From Weimeria sp002480925 (GTDB lineage: Bacteria > Bacillota > Clostridia > Lachnospirales > Lachnospiraceae), in the NCBI RefSeq assembly GCF_052064335.1, contig NZ_JBQHVU010000012.1, positions 1-64,000 of the forward strand: a stretch of DNA of 64,000 bases, written 5' to 3'. Made by a program: the position numbers and the translations under genes. Positions 16,566 to 25,240 of the stretch are shown piece by piece (the stretch's first letter is position 1; every line of letters starts with the position of its first letter). The notes under the pieces were generated by a model that searched no databases, was not told where the DNA came from, and was given only the letters and a program-made list of their open reading frames with translations.

Positions 16566-17583
16566 CCACCACGGCCTCCTTCACCTGGCCATCTGATGAG
16601 TAAACTCTGATATATCCCATAATCTCCGGATGTACCGATCTCATCAGCCTGTCAATGTCTTCAGTCATCTCTGCCCTTTCACCGAACATCTCTGAAAAGG
16701 CCTCATCCACATCTCCCTGATCCTGAAATCTCTTCCGCCTGAAGTCCTCATCAGCTGCACTCCACCACATCAGCTGCGTATTCACATTGCTTCGTACCAG
16801 TTCCTTTATGAGACTGTAAGCCTCGCTTACTACCTCATCATTTTCCTCAAGAATCTCCGTGAACTCCACCACAACGATCAGCTGCTCATCTGACATGGCT
16901 TCTCTCTGCTTGATCATCAGCTCATCCCTCTTGGCTGACAGCTTCCAGTGAATATCCCGTGGTCTGTCGCCTGGTACATATTCACGAATCTCTGACACAT
17001 CAGAGAAATCATTGCCGCACCTGTCAGTCTCCTCGGCCTCTGTCATACCGCCGGACGGATGCAGCGCGTACGAGCACGTATCTCTATCACCCTTTGGAAA
17101 AACAGTGACCCCGACGCTCTTATCTACTGTCTTCTTCAGATCTGCAAGTCCGAGCACATCCCGGATCATGACATGATCTGCTGTGATCTCGTAATATCCC
17201 AGCAGTGAAAATCTGAGATGGACATAATGCATCTCTCCCTCATGATTCACAGGAATTGCAATCTGTGTCTGTCCCGAGGTGCCATAGAATGTATTCCTGA
17301 TCGTCAGTGTGATGGCGGCCTCGTACGAGGAAAATGCCATACCTGCCCGCAGATTATAGCCTATAAGAACCAGGTCTCCCTTTTGCGTATGATCTGTTCC
17401 AAGGGATACAAGCAGCTCTGATTTCCTGAGCATCAGCATTGATGTGATAATATCTATTGGCAGCGCAACTATTTCCATCATAAGCATGATAAAAAGAAAT
17501 GTCCCTCCGAAAACAGCCACTATTGCAGCTGTCACTGCTACTGCCAGTATATATCCGATCAGCCGTCCGACTCTTATCCTCAT
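16552..17583 (-). CDS. DUF58 protein with two TM segments (MoxR partner)
   Basis: The protein has 343 residues. N-terminal hydrophobic segments (about 8-50) are followed by a beta-rich region and the DUF58 signature around SEIREYVPGDRPRDIHWKLSAKRDELM (given in part: YVPGDRPRDIHWKLSA). The C-terminal half resembles a von Willebrand factor A fold. DUF58 proteins act with MoxR ATPases; targets are usually unknown. The 4-nt overlap with the MoxR gene upstream and the 14-nt overlap with the transglutaminase gene downstream indicate one operon. Confidence 0.9.
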   Translation of the reverse strand: MRIRVGRLIGYILAVAVTAAIVAVFGGTFLFIMLMMEIVALPIDIITSMLMLRKSELLVSLGTDHTQKGDLVLIGYNLRAGMAFSSYEAAITLTIRNTFYGTSGQTQIAIPVNHEGEMHYVHLRFSLLGYYEITADHVMIRDVLGLADLKKTVDKSVGVTVFPKGDRDTCSYALHPSGGMTEAEETDRCGNDFSDVSEIREYVPGDRPRDIHWKLSAKRDELMIKQREAMSDEQLIVVVEFTEILEENDEVVSEAYSLIKELVRSNVNTQLMWWSAADEDFRRKRFQDQGDVDEAFSEMFGERAEMTEDIDRLMRSVHPEIMGYIRVYSSDGQVKEAVVDGSR

Positions 17584-18506
17584 GTCCTTGGTGCCCTTAC
17601 ATCCTCTATCAGCTTCTGTATTGCATCGTCCATTGTGATTCCTGCTGCCTTCGCACGCGCAGACAGCTTCACTCTGTGACCAATCGTATCCCTGGCAATA
17701 CTCTGCACATCCTCAGCCGTCACATAGTCCCTGTCATTGATGAAGGCGACGGACTTTGCCATACCGAGCATGGCTATGGTTCCACGTGGTGATGCTCCCT
17801 GCGCGAAGCTGCCGCCGTTCCTCGTATGCTCTACCAGACTCACTATATAGTCATAGATCTCATCCTTCACATACATCTGCGAGATGGCAGTCCTGATGGT
17901 CTTCAGGTCATCTGCCGTAAGCACCGGCTTTATATTCTCGACAGGCTTCGATGCATTGCCCTTGAGGATCGCCACTGCGTCATCATGCGCCGGATACCCC
18001 ATTGACAGACATACCATAAATCTGTCGAGCTGTGACTCAGGAAGCAGCTGTGTTCCTGATGAGCCGTACGGATTCTCTGTTGCTATCACGACAAACGGGT
18101 CCGGAAGCTCTCTGGTCACTCCGTCCACTGTCGCTGTTCCCTCTTCCATTACTTCAAGCAGAGCCGACTGGGTCTTCGGTGATGTACGGTTGATCTCGTC
18201 TGCAAGGAACAAATTGGAAAATACCGGTCCCGGATGAAATTCGAACCTGCCGCTCTCCTTCTCATACATTGAGAATCCCAGGATATCACTCGGGAGCACA
18301 TCCGGTGTGAACTGCACCCTCCTGTAATCGAGTGACAGCGTCCTTGCAAACGCCTTCGCGAGTGTCGTCTTCCCGACTCCCGGTATATCCTCCATCAGGA
18401 TGTGTCCACCTGCGATCATCGCCGCAAACACTTTGAGCACGACCTCATCCTTGCCTTTTATCACCGAATCCACTCTCGTGAGAACTGCTTCTGCTATCCT
18501 GTTCAT
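17580..18506 (-). CDS. MoxR-family AAA+ ATPase
   Basis: The protein has 308 residues. It has a Walker A (MEDIPGVGKTTLAKAFA), a Walker B (NLFLADEINRTSPKTQSALLEVMEEG in part: LFLADEINR), sensor 1 (VIATENPYG) and the C-terminal lid. MoxR proteins are thought to be chaperone-like ATPases that act on partner proteins. It is the first gene of the MoxR-DUF58-transglutaminase operon, divergent from the CoA-transferase gene. GGAGGTT precedes the ATG. Confidence 0.95.
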   Translation of the reverse strand: MNRIAEAVLTRVDSVIKGKDEVVLKVFAAMIAGGHILMEDIPGVGKTTLAKAFARTLSLDYRRVQFTPDVLPSDILGFSMYEKESGRFEFHPGPVFSNLFLADEINRTSPKTQSALLEVMEEGTATVDGVTRELPDPFVVIATENPYGSSGTQLLPESQLDRFMVCLSMGYPAHDDAVAILKGNASKPVENIKPVLTADDLKTIRTAISQMYVKDEIYDYIVSLVEHTRNGGSFAQGASPRGTIAMLGMAKSVAFINDRDYVTAEDVQSIARDTIGHRVKLSARAKAAGITMDDAIQKLIEDVRAPRT

Positions 18507-18676
18507 ATCGAACCTCCATCATATGAAACGGGGTCTTTTCTTATTATCTTTTTTATTTTAAACTGTCATCTCATAATTGTAAAACGCAAATTGCAAATTC
18601 GCTATCTTTTTCATGCCAATAGTGATAAAATATGGTAAGTTAATTTTTTCACAAAGTCAAAGTACAAGGAGGCAAT

Positions 18677-20023
18677 ATGGGTTTCGAACAGGAATATCAG
18701 CAGAAACTGACCACTGCCGATGAGGCTGTGAAGTGTGTCAGAAGCGGCGACTGGGTTGACTATGGCTGGTGCGTAGGCACTCCGGAGGCTCTCGACAAGG
18801 CTCTGGCGAAGAGGGCTGACGAGCTCGTGGATGTAAATGTACGTGGTGGAATTCTGTTCCATGTACCGGCTATCATGCAGGTCCCGGATGCAGACAAGCA
18901 TTTTTCATACAATTCATGGCACATGAGTGGAGTTGAGAGAAAAATGCTCACTACCACAAATTCATATTTTGCACCTATCAAATATTCTGAACTGCCTAGC
19001 TACTATCGTATCAATAATGCTACTCCATCACGAGTCGTAATGATCCAGGTCGCTCCTATGGACAAGCACGGATACTTCTCCTTCGGTCCGAGTGCCTCTC
19101 ATCTCGGTGCTGTCTGCGAGAATGCCGAAGAAATCATCGTCGAGGTCAACAAGAATATGCCTCGCTGTCTCGGTGGTCATGAGTCCGAGATCCATATCTC
19201 AAAGGTAAGCGCCATAGTCGAGGGCGACAATCCACCGCTTGGCGAGCTTGCTTCCTGTGGCGAGGCTACTGAGATCGACAAGAAGGTGGCGGAGCTCATT
19301 GTAAATGAGATCCCGAACGGAGCCTGCCTGCAGCTTGGCATCGGCGGTATGCCTAACGCCGTCGGCTCCCTCATCGCTCGGTCTGACCTTAAGGATCTGG
19401 CTGTACATACAGAGATGTATGTGGACGCTTTCGTAGATATAGCAAGGGCCGGCAAGATCAACGGTTCAAAGAAGACCATAGACAGATACCGTCAGGTCTA
19501 TGCCTTCGGTGCCGGCACAAAGAAGCTCTATGATTATCTGGATGACAATCCGGAGTGCATGAGTGCACCTGTCGACTATACCAACGACGTCAGGGTGATC
19601 TCACAGATAGATAACTTCATTTCTATCAACAATGCGATCGATATCGATCTCTACGGGCAGGTAAACGGAGAATCTGCAGGTACCCGTCAGATTTCAGGTG
19701 CCGGCGGACAGCAGGATTTCGTTCAGGGCGCTTACCTCTCAAATGGTGGAAAGAGCTTCATCTGCATGTCTTCTACATTCACAGACAAGAAGGGCGTAGT
19801 TCACAGCCGTATCCGTCCTACTCTTGCAGAGGGCTCGATCGTCACCGATACCCGTCCTCAGACCATGTATGTGGTAACAGAGTATGGTATGGTAAACCTG
19901 AAGGGACTCTCTGCCTGGGAAAGAGCCGAGGCTCTGATCTCGATCGCTCATCCTGACTGCCGTGATGCGCTTATTAAGGATGCCGAGAAGCTTCGCATGT
20001 GGAGGACCTCAAACAAGAGATAA
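18677..20023 (+). CDS. but: Butyryl-CoA:acetate CoA-transferase
   Basis: The enzyme moves CoA from butyryl-CoA to acetate, the last step of butyrate formation in many gut Lachnospiraceae. It has 448 residues, the typical length. It has N- and C-terminal CoA-transferase domains; Glu246 in VHTEMYVDAF is the likely thioester-forming residue. GQVNGESAGTRQISGAGG and GGQQDFVQGA match the butyrate-type rather than the 4-hydroxybutyrate-type enzymes as I recall them. AAGGAGG precedes the ATG. It is a monocistronic unit, divergent from the MoxR gene. An acetate/propionate CoA-transferase remains a less likely reading. Confidence 0.92.
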   Translation: MGFEQEYQQKLTTADEAVKCVRSGDWVDYGWCVGTPEALDKALAKRADELVDVNVRGGILFHVPAIMQVPDADKHFSYNSWHMSGVERKMLTTTNSYFAPIKYSELPSYYRINNATPSRVVMIQVAPMDKHGYFSFGPSASHLGAVCENAEEIIVEVNKNMPRCLGGHESEIHISKVSAIVEGDNPPLGELASCGEATEIDKKVAELIVNEIPNGACLQLGIGGMPNAVGSLIARSDLKDLAVHTEMYVDAFVDIARAGKINGSKKTIDRYRQVYAFGAGTKKLYDYLDDNPECMSAPVDYTNDVRVISQIDNFISINNAIDIDLYGQVNGESAGTRQISGAGGQQDFVQGAYLSNGGKSFICMSSTFTDKKGVVHSRIRPTLAEGSIVTDTRPQTMYVVTEYGMVNLKGLSAWERAEALISIAHPDCRDALIKDAEKLRMWRTSNKR

Positions 20024-20042
20024 TTCCCAGGGGGTAACCCGG

Positions 20043-20257
20043 ATGATCAGTCATATTACACAATCAAAAAATCTGTAATAATAAGGACCCTTATGGCTCT
20101 GGCGGTGATATCACTTGTGATCTTCTCCGCCATAGCCTTTATCGGTTACGGCAAATGTCAGAATGCCTCCTTTTTCCTTTCCAGGCGCATCCTCTGGCGC
20201 TTTATCGCGCCCTCCCACTCTGCTTCCTCACCCGGGCCACTTACCTCGAGACCGTAA
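20043..20257 (+). pseudogene. Remnant of a membrane protein N-terminus, frameshifted at an A6 run
   Basis: An ATG at 20043, after AGGGGG, gives MISHITQSKNL and a stop. If the A6 run at 20066-20071 slips by one base, the frame continues as SKKSVIIRTLMALAVISLV and IFSAIAFIGYG, a good basic n-region plus TM segment like that of a sensor or chemotaxis receptor. The frame then runs into DNA antisense to the thioesterase gene and stops at 20257. The rest of the gene is gone. This could also be a phase-variable start whose body has been lost. Confidence 0.4.
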
Positions 20258-20658
20258 GGCACCCGGATCGGCTTTCCCTCCGGGGTGACAGCGACATAGG
20301 TCAGATAAGCACGGTTTATAGGGACACGCATCCCGACCTCATTCTCGCGGTAAGAGTCAACTCTGACCTCCATGGACGAGTTCCCTACATGAGTCACCTT
20401 CCCGATCATCACCACCATATCATTTAGTCTGGCCTCCGCCTTGAAGGTCAGATTGTCAACTGATGCAGTGATCACCTCATGGGTGGAATGTCTCATAGCC
20501 GTCATTCCACCAACCTCATCTATCCATTCCATAAGCCTGCCGCCAAACAGCCTCCCCTGACCGTTTATATCTATCTGCATCACCACATGGGTGACCTCTG
20601 ATCTCGAAAGCTCGACCGTCTTTACAGGACGGTCATCATTATTCCCTAAACGACTCAT
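20158..20658 (-). CDS. Acyl-CoA thioesterase, hotdog fold (YciA/BFIT-like)
   Basis: The protein has 166 residues in a single hotdog domain. It has the conserved GQGRLFGGRLMEWIDEVGG helix with the catalytic Asp, and SVDNLTFKAEARLND. Such enzymes hydrolyse acyl-CoA to the free acid plus CoA and form trimers of dimers. The C-terminus is basic (RQRMRLERKK). The start overlaps the aminotransferase stop by 4 nt, so the two are coupled. The acyl chain preference cannot be read. Confidence 0.88.
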   Translation of the reverse strand: MSRLGNNDDRPVKTVELSRSEVTHVVMQIDINGQGRLFGGRLMEWIDEVGGMTAMRHSTHEVITASVDNLTFKAEARLNDMVVMIGKVTHVGNSSMEVRVDSYRENEVGMRVPINRAYLTYVAVTPEGKPIRVPYGLEVSGPGEEAEWEGAIKRQRMRLERKKEAF

Positions 20659-21845
20659 TTACCATATACCTCGTGTGCGAATTTCCTTAGAACAGGTATA
20701 GAACGCTTTACCTTATCTGTATCTATGCAGTATGCCATTCTAAAATACCCTGGAGCGCCAAAATTGTCGGCAGGTACCAGTATCAGATCATACTCAAGCG
20801 CCTTATCGCTGAAGGCTACAGCATCCTCCTCCAGAGACTTAGGGAAGATATAGAAGGTCCCCTGAGGGCGTACCACCTCAAAGCCTATATCAGTCAGAGC
20901 GTCATAGAGCAGGTTCATATTGGTCTCATATACCGACAGATCCGCTGTCTGGTCGATAACCGATGCGATACCAAGCTGTGATGTCGAAGCCGGGCAGTTA
21001 TGTCCTATGCCACGGCTGATCTGTCCAAAGATATCGACAAGTATGTCTGCATCCGTTGCCTTGGGATTTACCGCTATATAGCCGATTCTCTCTCCCGGCA
21101 GGGACATGCTCTTCGAAAAGGAGTAGCAGGAGAGTGTATTGTCATAGAAAGCCGATGGATAGGGGCATTTTCTCCCGTCGAAAACTATCTCCCTGTATGG
21201 CTCATCGCTTATAAGAAAGATGTCATGACCGTACTCCTTCTGCTTCCTGTTCAAAAAATCAGAAAGACGTGTCAGTGTCTCCTCTGTATATATGGCACCA
21301 GATGGATTATTCGGAGAATTGATAAGTACAGCTGATACATTTTCATCGAACATCCTCTCAAGCTCTGTGAAATTGATCTGGAAATCAGGTATATCAGGCG
21401 GGACAACCTTAAGCACTGCCCCAGTATCATTCACATAGGGAGTATATTCCGGAAAAAACGGAGCAAATGTTAGAACTGTATCTCCGGGAGCCGTCACTGC
21501 CCTGACTGCGTGTGCTATAGCGCCTGCTGCTCCCGAGGTCGGAAAGATATGCTTTGCCTGATATGGGAGATGAAACCTTCTCGTCAGAGAATCAGCTATT
21601 ACCTCCCTGACATGGGTATTTCCGAGCGAAGGGGAGTATCCATGAAGCGACATGGAATCCATAGTCTTATACATATCTATCACTGCTTCATTATAGGAAG
21701 CAGGTGTCGCTACCGAAGGATTACCAAGAGAATAATCGAATACATTCTCGTATCCGATCTCCTGTCCTCTCTTATGAGCAAAGGCAGCAAGCCTTCTTAT
21801 CACGTTCTTGTTGGACAGTCTGTCCTTGTACTTCTGATTTATCAT
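20655..21845 (-). CDS. PLP-dependent aminotransferase, class I/II
   Basis: The protein has 396 residues of fold type I. The cofactor Lys is in YSFSKSMSLPGERIGY. Other PLP contacts are SGAAGAIAHA (phosphate), NSPNNPSGAIY and ISDEPYREIVF (Asp to pyridine N). The C-terminal FRMAYCI carries the carboxylate-binding Arg. It is annotated as an aspartate aminotransferase-like enzyme, but the amino acid partner is not evident. AAGGAG precedes the ATG. It is followed by the coupled thioesterase gene. Confidence 0.9.
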   Translation of the reverse strand: MINQKYKDRLSNKNVIRRLAAFAHKRGQEIGYENVFDYSLGNPSVATPASYNEAVIDMYKTMDSMSLHGYSPSLGNTHVREVIADSLTRRFHLPYQAKHIFPTSGAAGAIAHAVRAVTAPGDTVLTFAPFFPEYTPYVNDTGAVLKVVPPDIPDFQINFTELERMFDENVSAVLINSPNNPSGAIYTEETLTRLSDFLNRKQKEYGHDIFLISDEPYREIVFDGRKCPYPSAFYDNTLSCYSFSKSMSLPGERIGYIAVNPKATDADILVDIFGQISRGIGHNCPASTSQLGIASVIDQTADLSVYETNMNLLYDALTDIGFEVVRPQGTFYIFPKSLEEDAVAFSDKALEYDLILVPADNFGAPGYFRMAYCIDTDKVKRSIPVLRKFAHEVYGK

Positions 21846-21922
21846 TATATGCTCCTTTTTTGCGCGTCTTTATCTATTATATTAAAAGAGGACCTGTCTT
21901 TCAAGAATCCTTACTCCATGTC

Positions 21923-22297
21923 TTATCTCATCAGCTTCTGTATGGTATCCACGAGCTCATCTATCACCTCATCATTTCCATTGCGGACATTTTCTGTCAC
22001 ACAGGTTCTGATATGGCGGGCCAGGATCACCTTGTTGAAGCTGTTCAGGGCTGCAGATGCTGCCGTGCTCTGTCTTAACACATCTATGCAGTAGGAGTCC
22101 TCCTCTATCATCCGCTTGATACCGCGGATCTGTCCCTCTATCCTTGAGAGCCTGTTATAAAGATCCTTCTTTTCCTTTTCGGACCTCTCCTTTGTCCTGC
22201 CGGTGCAGGCGGCGCAGCCACCCTCCGCCTCTGTCTGATCAGCCTCATTCTGGCTTACGCAATGAGGACAGAGAGCCTCCTGTCTTATATCTTCCAT
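21923..22297 (-). CDS. CsoR/FrmR-family metal-sensing repressor with Cys-rich N-terminus
   Basis: The protein has 124 residues from the ATG at 22297. GGAGGT lies 8 nt upstream and contains an earlier in-frame ATG that is not used. The four-helix CsoR domain (about residues 40-124) has RLSRIEGQIRGIKRMI and the copper-type ligand set Cys70, His95 and Cys99. The extra N-terminal arm carries CPHC (10-13) and CAAC (28-31), a possible extra metal or redox site. It probably represses its own promoter through the palindrome at 22341-22357. It is divergent from trxA. Copper is the best guess; persulfide or other metals are possible. Confidence 0.88.
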   Translation of the reverse strand: MEDIRQEALCPHCVSQNEADQTEAEGGCAACTGRTKERSEKEKKDLYNRLSRIEGQIRGIKRMIEEDSYCIDVLRQSTAASAALNSFNKVILARHIRTCVTENVRNGNDEVIDELVDTIQKLMR

Positions 22298-22340
22298 GAT
22301 AAATACCTCCATGAATTTCTTTTAATAATACAGATATCTT

Positions 22341-22364
22341 ATACCCCCTTCGGGTATATGTCAA
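22341..22364 (-). promoter_or_regulatory. Promoter of the CsoR-like gene with an embedded operator
   Basis: Minus strand: TTGACA (22359-22364) is followed by an inverted repeat ATACCC-N5-GGGTAT (22341-22357) and then a -10 (TATAAG or TAAGAT) overlapping its end. A G/C-rich TACCC...GGGTA repeat is typical of CsoR/CstR operators. The repressor bound here would occupy the promoter spacer. Confidence 0.7.
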
Positions 22365-22390
22365 TAAATGCAGATTCTTTCAAAAATAGG

Positions 22391-22419
22391 TTGCACGCAA
22401 TCTTTTTTTGTGGTATAGT
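22391..22419 (+). promoter_or_regulatory. Sigma-A promoter of trxA
   Basis: TTGCAC (22391-22396), 17-nt spacer, TATAGT (22414-22419). The start codon is at 22454. The operator at 22341-22357 lies 34 nt upstream of the -35, so joint control is possible but not implied. Confidence 0.75.
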
Positions 22420-22453
22420 GCATAAATAAGTGAAAACACGAAAGGAGAAAATA

Positions 22454-22762
22454 ATGGCAGCACTTAAGTTTACAACTGACAATTTTGAAGAAGAGGTTTT
22501 AAAGTCTGACAAGCCTGTGCTTATAGATTTCTGGGCCACCTGGTGTGCCCCATGCAGAATGCAGGGACCTATCGTTGAGGAGATAGCTGACGAGAAGACA
22601 GACATCAAGGTCGGGAAGATTGATGTGGATGAGAATCCACAGATCGCAGAGAAGTACAATGTGATGAGCATCCCGACTCTTATAGTGATAAAGAACGGCG
22701 AGGTCGTAAATCAGGCCGTCGGCGTTCACAGCAAGCAGCAGATCCTCGATATGCTCGGCTGA
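22454..22762 (+). CDS. trxA: Thioredoxin
   Basis: The protein has 102 residues. The active site WCAPC (Cys31/Cys34) and the cis-Pro loop MSIPTLIVIKNG are intact. It reduces protein disulfides in the cytosol with electrons from a thioredoxin reductase that is not in the window. The ATG at 22454, after AAAGGAG, is preferred to an in-frame ATG 24 nt upstream that precedes that site. The stop abuts the stop of the convergent dehydrogenase gene with no gap. Confidence 0.96.
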   Translation: MAALKFTTDNFEEEVLKSDKPVLIDFWATWCAPCRMQGPIVEEIADEKTDIKVGKIDVDENPQIAEKYNVMSIPTLIVIKNGEVVNQAVGVHSKQQILDMLG

Positions 22763-23692
22763 TCATTTCCTCCTCTTGAGATTAAAGGCCGCAGCGATCC
22801 TTGAAAGGACTATATCCGGCAGCAGAGGCCCTATTATCAGATCGAGAAAGGATGCTATCGAAGGGGTGGAGAGTCTTCTCCGCCCCTTTATTGCACGAAG
22901 ACTTGTGCGGACGACCTGATCCGTGGTCTTAGAAAGAAATGGGGCTGCCTTTTCCCCTGTAGCATGCTCTATAAAGCCGGTATCGCGGATCCAGTAAGGG
23001 CAGACTGCTGTTACCGAGATTCCCCGTGAGGCAAGCTCAGACCTCAGGCCTCTCGAATAGGAAAGCACGAAGGCCTTCGATGCCGCATATACATTAAAAC
23101 CCGGAATGGACTGAAAGGCAGCTATCGAAGCTATATTTACTATCCTGCTCCCTCCCCTCATAAAGGGAAGAACGGTCTGGACCATTGCTACGGTCACCGA
23201 ATCATTAAGCACTATCTCCATCTGCTCTCCCCTGTTTCCGATCTGCTCCGAGGTTCCCGAATTCCCGACCCCAGCACAGTTTATCAGGAGCCTTACATCA
23301 TAGTCTCTGGTAGAGAGCATTTCACGGATCACCTCTATAGACCTGCCGCTTGTCAGGTCAACAGGTATAGGAAGGCATGGTACCCCGGTTTCCCTTGCAA
23401 GTGCGACAAGCTTATCCCTGTTTCTGGCTATTATCCAGAGTTCCTGAATATCGAAGGCATCCATCTGTCTGGCTATTGCCCTTACATATCCGCATCCAAG
23501 TCCCCTTGAGGCTCCTGTGACGACAGCGATCCTCCTTGCCGAATCCCTGAGTGTCACCGAACGCTTATCGGCTCTTTTTCGAATAAGTATATTTCCTGCT
23601 ATAGAAAGAATGATTCCAAGCAGACCCATAAAGAAATATATATTTCCGGATATAGATACGCATCTGCTATATATTTCCTTCAAAATAGCCAT
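22763..23692 (-). CDS. Short-chain dehydrogenase/reductase with N-terminal TM segment
   Basis: The protein has 309 residues. A hydrophobic anchor (about 19-38, FFMGLLGIILSIAGNILI) is followed by a Rossmann domain: TGASRGLG cofactor loop, NCAGVG, catalytic Ser in NIASIAAF and YAASK as the Tyr/Lys pair. The dinucleotide is NAD(P)H; the substrate is unknown, though membrane attachment suggests a lipid or other hydrophobic molecule. GGGAGG precedes the ATG. It lies 27 nt after glpK on the same strand. Confidence 0.9.
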   Translation of the reverse strand: MAILKEIYSRCVSISGNIYFFMGLLGIILSIAGNILIRKRADKRSVTLRDSARRIAVVTGASRGLGCGYVRAIARQMDAFDIQELWIIARNRDKLVALARETGVPCLPIPVDLTSGRSIEVIREMLSTRDYDVRLLINCAGVGNSGTSEQIGNRGEQMEIVLNDSVTVAMVQTVLPFMRGGSRIVNIASIAAFQSIPGFNVYAASKAFVLSYSRGLRSELASRGISVTAVCPYWIRDTGFIEHATGEKAAPFLSKTTDQVVRTSLRAIKGRRRLSTPSIASFLDLIIGPLLPDIVLSRIAAAFNLKRRK

Positions 23693-23719
23693 ATACAGGC
23701 CTCCCTTTAAGCTTAGTTA

Positions 23720-25213
23720 TCATTTTGCCCAGCCAAACGAGCACTTCACTGCCTTATGCCAGCCGGCAAGCTTCTGTTCCCTCTCATCTGACTGCATCTG
23801 AGGAGAAAACTCCCTGCAATTTTCATCGGGCAGCTCCTTTATTTCATTTCTATTCTTCCAGAATCCTGTCGAAAGCCCGGCAAGAAAGGCCGCTCCAAGA
23901 GCTGTCGATTCGACGTTTGACGGTCTCTGCACTGGTTTACCCAGAATATCCGCCTGGAACTGCATCAGGAAATCATTCGCACAGGCGCCTCCGTCCACAC
24001 ACAATGACTTAAGCTTAAGCCCGCAGTCCTCCTCCATGGCATTTGTCACGTCCCAGACCTGATAGGCTATGGATTCAAGCGTCGCTCTTATGATATGGTA
24101 CTTATTCGTACCTCTTGTGATACCGACTATTATCCCTCTCGCATACTGATCCCAGTATGGAGCGCCAAGTCCGGTAAATGCCGGGACGACATAGCAGCCA
24201 TGGGTCCCGTGTGCCTTATTGGCCCAGTACTCTGAGTCCTCTGCTGAATCTATTAGCCTGATCTGGTCTCTAAGCCACTGTATTGCAGCGCCGGCAACAA
24301 ATATAGATCCCTCAAGGGCATAGCTTACCTTTCCGTCTATTCCCCAGGCTATAGTCGTGAGAAGACCGTGCTTTGAAAATACAGGCTTATCCCCTGTATT
24401 CATCAGCAAAAAGCAGCCTGTACCATAGGTATTCTTTACAGAGCCCTTGTCAAAGCAGAGATGACCGAACAGAGCTGCCTGCTGGTCGCCTGCTGCCCCG
24501 GCGATAGGTATCTGGCCTCCCAGCAGGAGCGGATCAGTATAGCCATAGATCTGCGAGCTCGGCACAGGAACCGGAAGCATACTCTTTGGAATATCGAGTT
24601 CCTTAAGGATATCCTCATCCCACTCCAGGGTATTTATATTAAAGAGCATGGTCCTTGATGCATTGGAATAATCGGTGACATGGAGCCTGCCTCCGCTCAG
24701 CTTATAGATAAGCCAGGTCTCTATGGTGCCGGCTAAAAGCTCGCCCCTCTTGGCCTTCTCACGTGCTCCCTCCACATTGTCAAGAATCCACTTGATCTTT
24801 GTCGCGGAGAAATATGCATCTATCACAAGTCCTGTCTTTTTCCTGATCGTCTCTGTAAGTCCCTTTGCCTTGAGCTCATCCGCTATAGCTGATGTCCTGC
24901 GGCACTGCCAGACTATAGCATGATAGACTGGCTCTCCTGTATTCCTATCCCATACGACTACTGTCTCACGCTGGTTAGTGATCCCTATCCCTGCTATATC
25001 AGTCGCCTTTGCGCCTACTGTCTGCATGGCCTGGACAGCCACTCCAAGCATAGTGGACCAGATCTCGTTGGCGTCATGCTCTACCCATCCCGGGTTTGGA
25101 AAGAACTGCCTGAATTCCTTCTGGGCGACTGCCGCCTTTCTCCCCTGTCTGTCAAACAAAATACATCTGTTGCTGGTTGTCCCTGCATCAAGTGCCATAA
25201 TATATTCTGCCAT
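23720..25213 (-). CDS. glpK: Glycerol kinase
   Basis: The enzyme phosphorylates glycerol to sn-glycerol 3-phosphate. It has 497 residues of the FGGY fold. Signature motifs are ALDAGTTSNRCILFD at the N-terminus, GITNQRETVVVWD, YGTGCFLLMNTG and CVDGGACANDFLMQFQADIL in part (CVDGGACANDFLMQ). AAAAGGAGG precedes the ATG. No glpF or glpD is adjacent; the neighbours are the radical SAM gene upstream and the dehydrogenase gene downstream. Confidence 0.97.
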   Translation of the reverse strand: MAEYIMALDAGTTSNRCILFDRQGRKAAVAQKEFRQFFPNPGWVEHDANEIWSTMLGVAVQAMQTVGAKATDIAGIGITNQRETVVVWDRNTGEPVYHAIVWQCRRTSAIADELKAKGLTETIRKKTGLVIDAYFSATKIKWILDNVEGAREKAKRGELLAGTIETWLIYKLSGGRLHVTDYSNASRTMLFNINTLEWDEDILKELDIPKSMLPVPVPSSQIYGYTDPLLLGGQIPIAGAAGDQQAALFGHLCFDKGSVKNTYGTGCFLLMNTGDKPVFSKHGLLTTIAWGIDGKVSYALEGSIFVAGAAIQWLRDQIRLIDSAEDSEYWANKAHGTHGCYVVPAFTGLGAPYWDQYARGIIVGITRGTNKYHIIRATLESIAYQVWDVTNAMEEDCGLKLKSLCVDGGACANDFLMQFQADILGKPVQRPSNVESTALGAAFLAGLSTGFWKNRNEIKELPDENCREFSPQMQSDEREQKLAGWHKAVKCSFGWAK

Positions 25214-25240
25214 TATAAGCCTCCTTTTAATAAACCCCTG

